A stretch of DNA of 64,000 bases from Piper betle (taxonomy: Eukaryota > Streptophyta > Magnoliopsida > Piperales > Piperaceae), in assembly GCA_033002965.1 (NCBI GenBank), contig JAURVB010006236.1, positions 124,001-188,000 of the forward strand, written 5' to 3'. The translations under genes and the position numbers were made by a program. How positions within the stretch are numbered: position 1 is the stretch's first letter; every line of letters starts with the position of its first letter. The notes under the pieces are model-generated. The model saw only the letters and a list, made by a program, of their open reading frames with translations, did not search any database and was not told where the DNA came from. Shown piece by piece: positions 29,557 through 40,272 of this stretch.

Positions 29557-30382
29557 TTATTCTGTCATATAACTAGCCATTGTAGCCAACCTATTGAATC
29601 GAACTGTATAATCTTGCACTGATGAATATTGAATCAACCTGGTAAGATCACTAAAGAAATCTTCATACTCCAATGGTCCAAACTGTAAATTCATGGTGTC
29701 TTTTAACTCTGTCCAAGTGGGTATTCCATGGTGCTCTTGCAACATATCAAACCAGATTTGAGCATCATTTTCCAAGTGGAAACTTGCCAATTCAACCTGT
29801 AAATGCTCACTAATTCTATGCAATTTAAAATATTTTTTTGCTCTACTAAACCAAGAAATGGGATCCTTTGATCCATCAAATTTAGGGAAACTCATCTTGG
29901 ATCCTTTCAAACAATCTTCATTTGGGGACACATGCAGAAATCCCTCTTGGACATTCTGTCGAACACGTTCCATCCCATATCTGGGCAATCCCTTAAGAGG
30001 TCTACAACCAGAAGACAACGTTTGCTCCTCCAAGTGGAAATTTCTACAGGTGTCTCTCCATTTGATCATTGACATCTACCCTATTTGCAGAAACCCTAAC
30101 ATGTGAAGTCCCAATCCCCTCTCTATTATCAAGATTTTCTCTATTCCCATCGTTCTTCATCCTAGATTCTAACAACGACTCAAATTTTGCAGAAATATCA
30201 GTAAAAGAAGAGAGAAGATGATCTTGTCCCTTCCTGATGTGGACTAATTCTTCAAAATTGGATAAAGAATTTGCACCTCCCTCGCCTGACTCTGATACAA
30301 ATTTGGAATATACAATATCATCAGCGTTGAAGAGGATCTCCTTCCCCTTGCTCTGCTTCGCACCCTGCTTCATTGGTGCCAT
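29557..30382 (-). pseudogene. Gypsy gag remnant
   Basis: The first part, 30044-30382, begins MAPMKQGAKQSKGKEI and ends at a stop. The second, 29557-30075, in another frame, carries the retrotransposon gag domain (PKFDGSKDPISWFSRAKKYF, then DYTVRFNRLA). The start codon lies inside the 5' LTR, and the frame runs through the primer-binding site. Gag would form the virus-like particle. One indel near 30050-30070 separates the two parts. Confidence 0.85.
30289..30301 (-). other. Primer-binding site of the gypsy element
   Basis: TTGTATCAGAGTC on the minus strand resembles the initiator-Met tRNA complement TGGTATCAGAGC and lies two bases inside the 5' LTR. It is also read as codons of the gag frame. 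Confidence 0.65.
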
Positions 30383-30688
30383 GGAGAAGACAACTGTATA
30401 GGAAAAGTAAGCTCTTTTGATTGATCAGGAACAAGGGAGCAGGAAGATGTTCTACTCCCTTCTTGTTCTTCCTAAAAGATAGAAGAGAAATCCAACAAAA
30501 CAATGAAAACAAAAATGCAAATTTTTATTAACATCCAATCAATCCCTCACATTCAACCCATGCTCTATTTTTATACACTCCTTCACCAAAAGCCCATACT
30601 CTGTTTTAACCCGCCAGCCCATCCCATTCAAACACATACAATTACCATCATACCCTCTCTAACTTCTTTACTCACTATATTCATACCA
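30304..30688 (-). repeat. 5' LTR of the gypsy element
   Basis: Matches 25440-25824. Begins TGGTATGAATATAG and ends TATATTCCA on the minus strand. It contains the first ~26 codons of the gag frame (30304-30382). Confidence 0.9.
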
Positions 30689-30693
30689 TCTTG

Positions 30694-31180
30694 ATTTTTC
30701 ATATTTCATTATTATGAAATGTATATATATTTATTACTATTTATTCATAGTCAAATATTCCTTATAGTTATTATACATTACCTTTTATATTTTTATTGAA
30801 GAAGTTATTATACATCACCTTTCATGTTCTAATTGAGTTATTATGACTTTTTATTACTTACCTTTTATTTTCACGCACCTTTTTATTATTTACCTTTTTG
30901 TTTTCAAGCGCTTAACTATGTCTATTTAAGCACATCCTCCCAATCCAGAAGGGGGAACTTGTGTGAAACAACTACCTTTGTTGAATTTTCCAACATGGTC
31001 TTGAGGTTTGTTGTCAAAATTTCCCATTAAAGCCAGTTGCATGTCGATATACCCGTATTTCAATCATATTTTGAAGTTCATATTTTCTTATATTAAATTG
31101 TTATTAGACTTCTGATTTGATTTAATAGTGATGGTTTACTATGATGTTGGCCCATGCACCAACACTTATATATATATATA
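30694..31180. other. Host segment, copy 1 (uninterrupted)
   Basis: AT-rich, no gene. The part 31068-31165 (TTTTGAAGTTCATATTTTC to CCAACACTTATA) is a diverged duplicate of the host DNA that carries the insertions between 33690 and 37130, and so shows what those sites looked like before insertion. Confidence 0.6.
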
Positions 31181-31659
31181 GAGGATGAGGAGGCTGTGAT
31201 GCAGCACAGCCATGTTGGCTGTGCTGCATCTTTCCAGCCGTTGGATTTTATCCAACGGCTGGACATTCCCCCCTCACCCTTCCAAAAAAAAATTTTTTTG
31301 CCCCCCTCCGCCCGCCGCCGCTGCCGCCCGCCGCCGCCGCCGCCGCGCCGCTCCGACTAGTGCTGTCACCGCCTCGCCACCGTCGTCAAGTCCGGCGTCC
31401 TCCACGTCCCCTCCCGCCGCGCCCTCCACGTCCCCTCCGCCGTGCCCTCCATGTCCCCTCCCGCCGCGCCCTCCACGTCCCGGCCGCCCCCCATGCCGCG
31501 CCACTCGTCCTGCCCACCTTGGGTCACCCGGGAATGAATCAAGAAAGGAGGGGCATCGTTGGCCGGCAGTGGGCGGGCGGCGGCCGGCGATCGGCTGTTC
31601 GGTGGAAAAACAGAGTCGCCGGCGGAACAGGGGAGGGAAGAGGAAAGGCAGGGGTAGTT

Positions 31660-33060
31660 TCGTAATAAAAATTTGACTCGGTCCTCGACTCGAGTCAATA
31701 TTACGAAATATATCCTAAAAAATATTTTAAAAAATACCATAAAATATAATAATTCATTATAATTCAATTATTTTATTTTATGATATTTTTATGTATTTTT
31801 TAATATTTTTTGGGATTTATTTCGTAATATTAACACAAGTTAGGACCGAGTCAAGTTTTTATTACCAAACTACCCCTCTCAAAAATATGAAAAAAATAGA
31901 ATTAAAAACCATAAAATAAAATAATCTATTAGAATTAGATTATTTTATTTTAGGGTATTTTCCTATATTTTTTAAAATTTTTTAGGATTTATTTCGTAAT
32001 ATTAACTCGAGTCGGGACCGAGTCAAGATTTTATTTTAAAATATGAACAAAATAGGGTAACATACTATAAAATAAAATAATCCATTATAATTAGATTATT
32101 TTATTTTATAATATTTTCCTGTATTTTTTATATTTTTGGCATTTATTTTGTAATATTAACTCGAGTCGGGACCGAGTCAAATTTTTATTATAAAAAATTA
32201 ACCTGCTACAGATTCAAGTCCCGACTCGGTGACAGCACTAGTTGGGTGGCACGGCAAAGGGTGGAAAAACAGAGTCGCCGGCAAAATAAAGGAGGGAGGA
32301 GGAAATTGGCAGGGGTAATTTTGTAATAAAAATTTGACTCGCTCTCGACTCTAGTTAATATTACGAAATATATCCCGAAAAATATAAAAAATATAATAAA
32401 ATACCATAAAATAAAATAATTGAGTTCTAATTGATTATTTTATCTTATGATATTTTTATCTATTTTTTCATTTTTTTCTAGATTTATTTCGTGATATTGA
32501 CACAAGTTGGGAAGGAAATGGGCAGGGGTAGTTTTGTAATAAAAACTTGACTCGGACTAGACTAGAGTTAATATTATGAAATAAATTTTAAAAAATATAA
32601 AAATTATTTCTTAATAAAACTTGACTCTTGTTGGGAGTGAGTCAAGTTTTTATTAAGGAATTATTATTATTTTTTAAAATTTATTTTGTAATTAAAACTT
32701 TACTCGATCCTGCACGGGAACGAATCAACTTTTTATTACAAAATTATCTTATATTTTTTTAAATTTATTTCGTAGTATTAAAAACTTGACTCAAGAAATG
32801 AGCGAGTCTAAGTTTTTATTACCGAATTATTTTATTTTTTTAAAATTTATTTTATAATTAAAACTTGACTCGATCCCGCACGGGTCCGAGTCAAGTTTTT
32901 ATTTTATGGTATTGTATTTTTAAAAAAATTTAAAAATCAATTTTGTAGTATTGACTCGAGCCAGAGTGAGCCAAGTTTTTATTTTATAGTATTTTATTTT
33001 TTAAAATTATTTTTAATATTTATTTCGTAATATTGACTCGGGAGCGAGTCAAACTTTTAT
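31660..33060. repeat. Palindrome array, TTGACTCG...CGAGTCAA units
   Basis: About a dozen inverted units repeat here in the form GTAATAAAAATTTGACTCG-spacer-CGACTCGAGTCAATATTAC with drift (for example near 31670, 31835, 32015, 32165, 32335, 32545, 32635, 32695, 32795, 32865, 32950, 33040). Between them are mirrored AT blocks (ATAAAATAAAATAAT and ATTATTTTATTTTAT). Adjacent units face each other, so long cruciforms could form. Confidence 0.8.
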
Positions 33061-33169
33061 TACGAAAATGCCATCGCCCTCTTCCACCCCGCCCTCCTCC
33101 CCGCCCCTGTTTTTTCGCGCCACCGTCGGCGGTGCTGTTGGTGACGCCGGCGTGGGGTTGGGGCGAAAC

Positions 33170-33560
33170 AGGCGGAGAGGGGGAGGGAAACGGGACGTGG
33201 GCGCGGGGCGGAGCGAGGGCCGCGGGGCGGGGCGCGGCTGGGGTTTGAAAGCAGGGGAGGGGGGAAGGGTGGGGCGGGGCGGGCGGGGAGGGGCGCGGGC
33301 GAGAAAGGGGCGGGGCGGGGGCGGGGGAGGGGCGTGGGGTGCGGGGCGGAGCGAGGGCCGCGGGGCGGGCGAGGGCGCGGCGGGGTGGTGAAAACGGGAG
33401 GGGGGAAGGGCGGGGCGGGCGGGGCGCGGGGGAGGCGCGGGGCAGCGTAGGGCCGGCGGGGCGGGGGCCGCGGGGGAGGGGCGGGAGGCGCGGGGCGGAG
33501 CGAGGCGGGGCGCGAGGGCGCGACCAAACAGAGGAAGGGGAGGGGGGGGAGGGGGGTGAT
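33170..33560. repeat. G-rich tract with dense G-runs
   Basis: The plus strand is almost only G, C and A with many GGGG runs a few bases apart (for example 33210-33240 and 33255-33345). Part of the 31181-33662 element. The long open frames on both strands are a by-product of this composition. Confidence 0.8.
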
Positions 33561-33740
33561 TTGGTTTGGTTAATCTCAGCCGTCCGATCTCAATCGGACG
33601 GCTATAAAAATTCGAGCACAGCCATCTTGGCTGTGCTCTATTACAGGAAAACTTTTTCCACATATATATATTATATATATATATATATACTATCGACCAT
33701 ACTTTGAAGGGTATATTTTCTTTTATTAAATTGTTACTAG

Positions 33741-34960
33741 CATGGTTGCATGAATCGGAATCGGAATCGGAATCGGTTTTCCCGTGAATCGGAATCGGAA
33801 TCGGAATCGGTCTGAATCGGCCAGGAATCGGTTCAGTTGAATCGGTTCAAATCGGTCATATACAAAAATTTGCCAACTCAGTACAGAAATACCTGAAATA
33901 CATAATTATATAATTTCTCAACATAAATATACAAATTCAAATATTTATACAACAATCACAAAGGTATATAAGCACATCACAATTTGCACATCACGATTTG
34001 CACATAGCACATACTCGCACATCATAATTTACCGCACACACAAAATTTCAATTTAGACATCACAATTTCCTATTCATATTAATCAAAATTTCAATTTAGA
34101 CATCACAATTTCCACTTCATATTAATCAATTAGAACATCATAGATAAATTTCAATTTCCACTTCACATCGTAATATTCAATTTCAATAAAAAAATCTAAA
34201 TTTACCCAAATTTTCGGTCGGAGTCGCGGCGGAGGGCGGAGCTAGTGGTCGGAATCGGGCGGCGGTGGCGTGGCCGGATGGAGCTGATGTCGGACGACGG
34301 TGGCGTGGTCGGAAGGTCGGGCGGAGGGTCGGACGGCGGAATCGCGGCGGCGGCAGCGCGGCGGAATCGCGAGCGGAAGCGTCGGACGGCGGAAGGATAA
34401 TCACTGTCGGGCGGAGCGTCGGACGTCGGTGGGGTGGTCGGACGGTCGGGCGGAGGGTCGGACAGTCGGGCAGAGGTCGGATGGCGGAATCGCGGCGGAA
34501 TGCGCGGCGCGAATCGCGGCGCTTGCGTCGGCCGGCGGAAGCCGACTTCGGGCGGCGGTCGCAGCGTCTGCGGCGGAGGGCGGAGCTGAGGTCGGAGTCG
34601 GGCGGCGGTGACGTGGTCGGACGGAGGACGGCGGAGGGACGACGGCGCAAGCACGGCGGAGCGAAGCGGCGGCGGAATCGGGGGGGGTGATTTAGGTTTT
34701 TAAATCCAAATTACCATTTTACCCATGCTTAATTAATTTAATAAAAATTATACCTAGGGTATTTTGGTAATTTCTAAAAACCGATTCCGATTTAAATCGG
34801 CCGATTCCGATTCCGAGTTAAATCGGTCGGAATCGGCCGAAACGGGCCGATTCACGACCCGATTCGGGCCGACCGATCGGCCCGAAATCGGATCGGCGCG
34901 ACGCCGATCCGATTTAAATCGGCCGATTCCGCACGGAATCGGCCGATTCGTGCATCCATG
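33741..34960. mobile_element. hAT-like non-autonomous element, copy 1
   Basis: The 18-bp ends CATGGTTGCATGAATCGG and, inverted, CATGGATGCACGAATCGG differ at two positions and are flanked by the 8-bp duplication GTTACTAG (33733-33740, 34961-34968). Both subterminal zones carry many AATCGG units in opposite orientation. The core (34210-34690) is GC-rich with GGCGGA/GGTCGG repeats and no protein motif. The uninterrupted duplicate at 31068-31165 reads TTGTTATTAG at this site. hAT transposases make 8-bp duplications; the mobilising enzyme is not in this window. Confidence 0.9.
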
Positions 34961-34999
34961 GTTACTAGCCTTTTGGTTTGATTTAATGGTCATGGTTAC

Positions 35000-36131
35000 T
35001 GTCACGGGCCGCTCTCTATGGGACAAAATTTTTCGCCCCAACAGCAAACTGCGCGGCGTGTTTCGCTCCACCAAGACCCCTTCGGCAATTCTTCCTTCCT
35101 TCTTTTTCACGTTGGCTCCCTCCTTATAAAGGAGTCTCCACGTTGTTGCAAATCAGATCCAAGATAAGCTGTAATCTGAGCATAATCTTTTCCCAACAGA
35201 TTATCTCCAAGATCTTCCACGAACCTGGACTTCCTTGACGTCTCAATTCAATCCAGCCCTGGGCGTGCTTATCTCCAATTTCAGTTGCAATCTTATCTCC
35301 AAGATTCCGATCAAGATCCATCTCTATCTCTATCGGCAAACAAAGTCCAGCGCTGGTAGTTAGTTACAACCACCACACGTCCAACCCCCTGGCTCGACCC
35401 AAGTCTTCGGCTCGACCAAACCAGCAAACCTCGTGCACGTCCCAGACGCACCACCGATAACCCCTGCTACCGATAAACCTCTAGTACCGATCAACTCCAT
35501 CCATCGATCATGCTGGTGCAGCCAGACCCCTCGCTACCGATCACGACTCGATCACGCTCGTGCATGCTCGCTACTTGAGTCGCACCGCAACCTCGCCATG
35601 TCTCGGTCATGGCTCGATCATAAACCCCGCTAGCGCCCAATGCTCGCGCACGCTGCACCGATGTCTCGGCAGCGCTCGATCATGCTCGTTCACGCCAACT
35701 CCTCGCTAGCGCACAATGCTCGAGCACGCTGCACCGATGTCTCGGCAGCGCTCGATCATGCTCGCTCCTTGCTCGCGCACGCTAGTGATCGCACCCCAGC
35801 ATCGAACCAGCGCACTCCCGGCACTCCTGTGATCCGCACGTAGCGATCAACCTCGAGTCCTCGTGCTCGGTTCTCGGCACCAATGCTCGATCATGATCCG
35901 ACGCCCAAGTGCTCGGTCACCAGCACTTGTCTCGATCATCTTGAGGTTTATTTGGTCTCCGACCTGACTCATGCTCGGCACTTCGTTACCTGCAACTATA
36001 ACACCGTGTTAGCCTCAACCAGTTGTTTCACCACTCGAATAGCCCCGTGCTACTCGTGTCGGACCCGGCATGCATGGGAACAACTGCCCAATCCCGCGCA
36101 CCCGGCACGTCCTCGGACTAAGGCTGTAACA
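35000..36131. mobile_element. Solo LTR, 1132 bp
   Basis: Starts TGTCACGGGCC and ends GGCTGTAACA, flanked by the 5-bp duplication GTTAC (34995-34999, 36132-36136). A TATAAA box lies at 35125-35130. No coding domain. A ~78-bp tandem duplication is present (35639-35688 repeated at 35717-35766, with GCTGCACCGATGTCTCGGCA in both). The host copy at 31068-31165 lacks it. It probably arose by recombination between two LTRs of a full element. Confidence 0.85.
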
Positions 36132-36164
36132 GTTACCATGTTGGCCATTCGCAACACTTATATG

Positions 36165-37081
36165 CACTGCTGCAGAATCGGCCGATTCCGTGCGGAATCG
36201 GCCGATTAATCGGATCGGCGTCGCGCCGATCTCGATTTCGGGGCCGAATCGGGCGGCCCCGAATCGGCCCCGGAATCGGCCGAGTTCGGCCGATTCCGAC
36301 CGATTTAAATCGGAATCGGAATCGGCCGATTTAAATCGGAATCGGTTTTTTAATGAAATTACTAAAATACCCTAGGTATGATTTTTATTAAATTATTTAA
36401 GCATGGGTAAAATGGTAATTTGGATTTTAAAAACCTAAAATCAAACCCGCTCCCCGACACCGCCGCCGCTGTCCGCCCGCCGCCGCCCGGTTTCCGCCTC
36501 CGCCGTGCGGCCCTGACTCCGCGCTCGCCGCCGACCGGGCTGCCGACCTCGCCGCCGACCTCGCAACGTCGCCGCCCACCCGTGGCCGGACCGAATCGGG
36601 CACGCACGAATCGCCGCCGACTCCGCCGCCGGCTCCGGGCCGCCGACGGTTCGTCCGGCCGGGCTGCCGACATCGACCGGGCTGCCGACATCCTCCGACA
36701 TCGCGGCCGCGAGACTCTCCGCCGACCGGCCGCCGGCGGCGGCGGGGGGGTAAAAATCGTACGGTGGCATTCTTGTAATTAAAAGTTGACTCGAGTCTAA
36801 CTCGAGTCAAAAATAATAATTAATTCGAAATAATTTAAAAAATCTTAAAAAATATTTAAAAATATCAAAAACTATAATACACAGAATAATATCAAAATAA
36901 CATCAATACTTAATTTTAATATATTTATATTATAAATTGTCAAATTATTATATATAACTGATTAAATTAATTTGGACCGATTCAAGTAAACCGATTCCTG
37001 GCCGATTCAGACCGATTCCGATTCCGATTCCGATTCACTGGAAAACCGATTCCGATTCCGATTCCGATTTATGCAACAATG
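36165..37081. mobile_element. hAT-like non-autonomous element, copy 2 (inverted relative to copy 1)
   Basis: Ends CACTGCTGCAGAATCGG and, inverted, CATTGTTGCATAAATCGG, with 8-bp duplication CTTATATG (36157-36164, 37082-37089). Sub-ends are AATCGG/CCGATT arrays. An interior block (36340-36440) is the reverse complement of 34690-34790 in copy 1, so the two are the same family in opposite orientation. It carries a GC-rich core (36450-36755) followed by the palindrome TTGACTCGAG...CTCGAGTCAA (36785-36809). Confidence 0.9.
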
Positions 37082-37089
37082 CTTATATG

Positions 37090-37464
37090 TATGCATATAT
37101 ATGTTTCTTTGTATAATCCTACTAGTAATGAGTTAGGAAGCAAATATATTACCGTCGATTAAATTCTAGTATATGTATATGATTATATATGATGCAAGAC
37201 ATGTTAACGTCGGTATATATGTATGCTTATGACACATATATTCTGTTGAATTGTTAAGGCTCCATGGTAGTGCCATTGTGTCTTCGGACACTATATATAT
37301 ATATACACACACATGTAACCCGATCTCCCGGTTCCAAGTTGTCCAGTTCTCTGGTACACTGATGTCTGATGCGTCTATCTATCATAACGCGGCTGGTGCT
37401 CTCCATTCCTTACCTTGACAAGACCTGACATACAATGTGAAGCTTGCCAATTTCAACATTCTCA
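37090..37464. other. AT-rich host sequence, no gene seen
   Basis: Contains TA/CA simple repeats near 37295-37315. Nothing else supported. Confidence 0.4.
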
Positions 37465-38060
37465 ACAGGGGTTGCACTGGCCACAGCGGTCAAACAAATT
37501 CTTCGTCATGTGTTAAGAATACTTTGTCCAGTGGCATAGTTATTCATCCGGCAAAAACATTTGGCCTCACGGCATGCTCGGACGGTGATTGAGCTGGCTG
37601 TACCTGATGACCGCCGATCCACCACATGCTTTTGCATATATTTTGGGTCCACTATAGTCTCATTTTGTGCTAAGAAGCAAATGATAGTATCCTGTTCATC
37701 TGCCGAAGCCGAGTACGGGCCTTGGCTTCAACCGTGGCTGAGCTCTCTTGGTTACTTGAACTGTTTTGTGAGCTCCATGTCCACGTCCTTCCAATACCCG
37801 TATTATGGTGTGAAAATGTCTCCGCCACTTACGTTGCAACAAATCTGGTGTTTCATGCTCGAACAAAGCACATTGAGTTCGATTACCATTTTATTTGCAG
37901 CCGAATAGGTCGGAGATGTTTGCAAGTTTGCTACATTTCTTCCTAAGATCAAATTGCAGACTTGTTCACCGAGGGCCTTCCAAGGGCTCAACATGCCTAT
38001 CTTTCATCTAAGCTCAGTGTCACTCCATCACCTTTGAGCTTGCGCGGGAGTGTAAATTGT
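37465..38060 (+). pseudogene. Ty1/copia pol remnant (RNase H end)
   Basis: Translations match the end of copia polyprotein: PDDRRSTTCFCIYFGSTIVS, CAKKQMIVSCSSAEAEY, then in the next frame WLLELFCELHVHV, VLWCENVSATY, HARTKHIEFDYHF, LQVCYISS*DQIADLFTEGLPRAQ. A frameshift lies in the SSAEAEY region (near 37718), and a stop replaces the Lys before DQIADL. The upstream domains are gone. The following ~140 bases with TGTAATCTCTATTCATGTT-like sequence (38170-38195) resemble the end of a copia LTR. Confidence 0.85.
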
Positions 38061-38200
38061 ACCTACCTTGACCACGTCGCCTCTCCTCAAATATTGGAGG
38101 ATCGTCACCAACCCTTGGGCAATCATGACAAGCATTCAGTTAAGTGTGGCTAGCTTGTACATCATCTACATGTAATCTCTATTCATGTTCCGTGTATTGT

Positions 38201-39960
38201 GAGTTGTTATCAAACGACCAATCTCAAATGATGTATATTTAAACATTCATAACGAATGGAGAAAATGAAGGGATGAATTAATATTTTACAAACAACAAAA
38301 CATAAACTTCTATCTGATGAATTAATATTTTTACGTTTCAGCTGTTATAAATGTACCTAGTGGAAACAAGGGTTGGCGGCCAGGATAAAAAAAGTGTTAT
38401 GATTGTAGGAGGCAACAACAGAGAGTAAAAGTACTTCGGGCGTAAGAAAGAAACAAGGTGAAGATGAAGATGGAAGACGATGGGAAGGAAGAAACTAACA
38501 ACCGAAGATTATGGACAGAAGCAAGAGTTTATGTGTTTGAGTTACTAGAGAGAACAGCTTTAGTTTCTCACAAATTGTTTCCCTAGTTAAACTTTGCTGT
38601 TGAGAAGAGAACACCTCGAGAGAGCTGTTTTAATTTTAGTTTGCTTCACAATAATGTGTAATATGCAAATATATTGTTTAGTTTTTACGTCTTTAGTTCA
38701 TGTTAGAACTCTAAACTCCCAAAGAAGATAGACGCCTTTGAACTACTGTTGAGTTCACTAACGTTACACATCTTAAGAAATATGGTAAACCATGGACTGG
38801 ATAGAACATTCAATTAATTTTAATACAACAATAAGGGATTGACCTTAATCAATTGTTAGATATCAATTTTAATATAACAATAGGGAACATGGTAAGCCAT
38901 GCTATAATGTCAATTACTATATCAAGAACGATTTTGAGAAAACCAATCATTAATCAAATTACTTGGATGACCAAATTACAACTAAGGGCCAAGGAAAAAC
39001 CATCTAAAGGCTAAATAAAAATAAACTAGAGAGATAATTCTTCATTCCTTATCTCTGGAAATAAGGATTAGAGATTCTTACATAAATTCTCACTCCAAAA
39101 TAACAGTGAAATGATCAAAGTAATCGACCTTGACCTACGATTAATTAGAGGATTAAGAGTAACTAATGATCTAACGGGCCTATTTATTCACACCTAACAG
39201 ATTAGTAATTCATTGTTTGAAATAATTGGATTTATTAATAAAGCAATATAGAAAAGATACCAACATTAAGGGTTTGAGCAATTGGAGCTTATTAGAACTC
39301 GAAAATATCTAAGGAGGTCCATTTGATATCCAAAAACTAGTTAGCATAGTTAGACAAGTGAGTAATATTAAGGTGACAAAAAAAATTTGGGTTGAACTGG
39401 ATCTAAGTTGACTAGGTAAGAGGAAGACCTCTCCATAAATGAATTGACTCTATGTTGGTTTAGCTATCCCACCCAATGAATCATTAAAATTCTATCTACA
39501 AATAAATCTTTTGAGTAGATCAACAAACTAAAAGTAAGGTGGTTGATAGAGTGATCGATGTTGGACTAAATAAAAATTTAATATAAAATTTTGATTCACT
39601 ATAATAGAATGATTGATGGACTCAATCAACTTATTGGGATACTTGATATAAAAAATCATATTATAGAAATTTATATAATTTTTTTTCTGTAAATATAACT
39701 AGATAGCAAATGGTAAGACAGCTTTATAACAAATTCAAACAAAAATTAAAATACTAGTAACTATTTTATCATACACAATAATAATAAATTAAAATAAAAT
39801 AGTATACTTAACCTTCTTGGGTCCTATTATCAAAAGTATTGGGCATTTGGATCCTAAGCTTCTGTTCATGCTATTTAAACATGCTCTCGAAACTAAGACT
39901 ATCGATCATTAACCGAGCTTAGATTAAAATAAAATAATCAATAAAAATAAAACTATGTAG
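38201..39960. other. AT-rich intergenic stretch, no gene seen
   Basis: No credible reading frame, TIR or LTR pair recognised. A phrase TATCAATTTTAATA..ACAATAGGG recurs (38800-38895). Confidence 0.4.
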
Positions 39961-40211
39961 ATAAACTCAACCTCACTTCAAATCATCGAACTCCAAAAAA
40001 AAAAAAAGAAGAAGAACAAGAAGAAGAGAAAGAAAATGATTTAAATTTGAACGAGTAAAACTCGACCGGAAAGTAAATCGGGGCCCTCGGCGTGGGCCCC
40101 GGAGGTGGACCCGAGAGCATAAAGGCCTTTCCCGCCCATTCAATGCGCGGGAAAATCGACCACGAAATCCCCAAATTCCTATTCCGCCGCCGCCGCCGCC
40201 GCCGCGTGCCG

Positions 40212-40247
40212 ATGGAGGGCGGCGGAGCAGCGCGATCTCGGCGGTGA
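40212..40247 (+). promoter_or_regulatory. Upstream ORF in the DNA2 leader
   Basis: An ATG 61 bases before the DNA2 start opens an 11-residue frame (MEGGGAARSRR) that closes with TGA at 40245-40247. If the transcript starts upstream of it, ribosomes would meet this start first. A CCG repeat precedes it (about 40181-40205). Confidence 0.5.
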
Positions 40248-40272
40248 AGCACCCGTGCGCCGCGCGCGACCA

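Larger units (their letters stand above)
25440..30688 (-). mobile_element. Ty3/gypsy LTR retrotransposon, inactive
   Basis: A 5249-bp element on the minus strand with two 385-bp LTRs and target duplication TCTTG (25435-25439, 30689-30693). Domain order is gag, zinc knuckle, protease, reverse transcriptase, RNase H, integrase, which is the Ty3/gypsy order. A GPY/F-type integrase end (FYGPFPVIQRIG) marks the chromovirus branch; the small size and short LTRs suit a Reina-like lineage, but no chromodomain is seen. Several stops and frameshifts inactivate it. Confidence 0.92.
31181..33662. mobile_element. Non-autonomous TIR element with double-hairpin ends, copy 3
   Basis: Left end: GCAGCACAGCCATGTTGGCTGTGCTGC-type hairpin (31200-31226), then CAGCCGTTGGATTTTATCCAACGGCTG-type hairpin (31236-31262). 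The right end inverted has the same pair: GAGCACAGCCAAGATGGCTGTGCTC, then AGCCGTCCGATTGAGATCGGACGGCT. Flanks are TA runs. Interior: GC-rich core (31300-31650), an AT-rich palindrome array (31660-33060), and a G-rich block (33070-33560). The second hairpin matches that of the 16919-18752 element, so both belong to one family. No transposase. Mutator-like placement is inferred from long TIRs. Confidence 0.7.

Noticed and set aside
31181..33662. Reading this region as an LTR retrotransposon because of its length.
   Set aside because: Its ends are inverted, not direct, repeats and begin with hairpins rather than TG...CA.
33750..33860. Regular GAATCGG repeats that could suggest a CRISPR array or telomere-like repeat.
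   Set aside because: The unit is 6-7 bases without spacers, sits inside TIR/TSD boundaries, and the genome is a plant's. They are hAT subterminal repeats.
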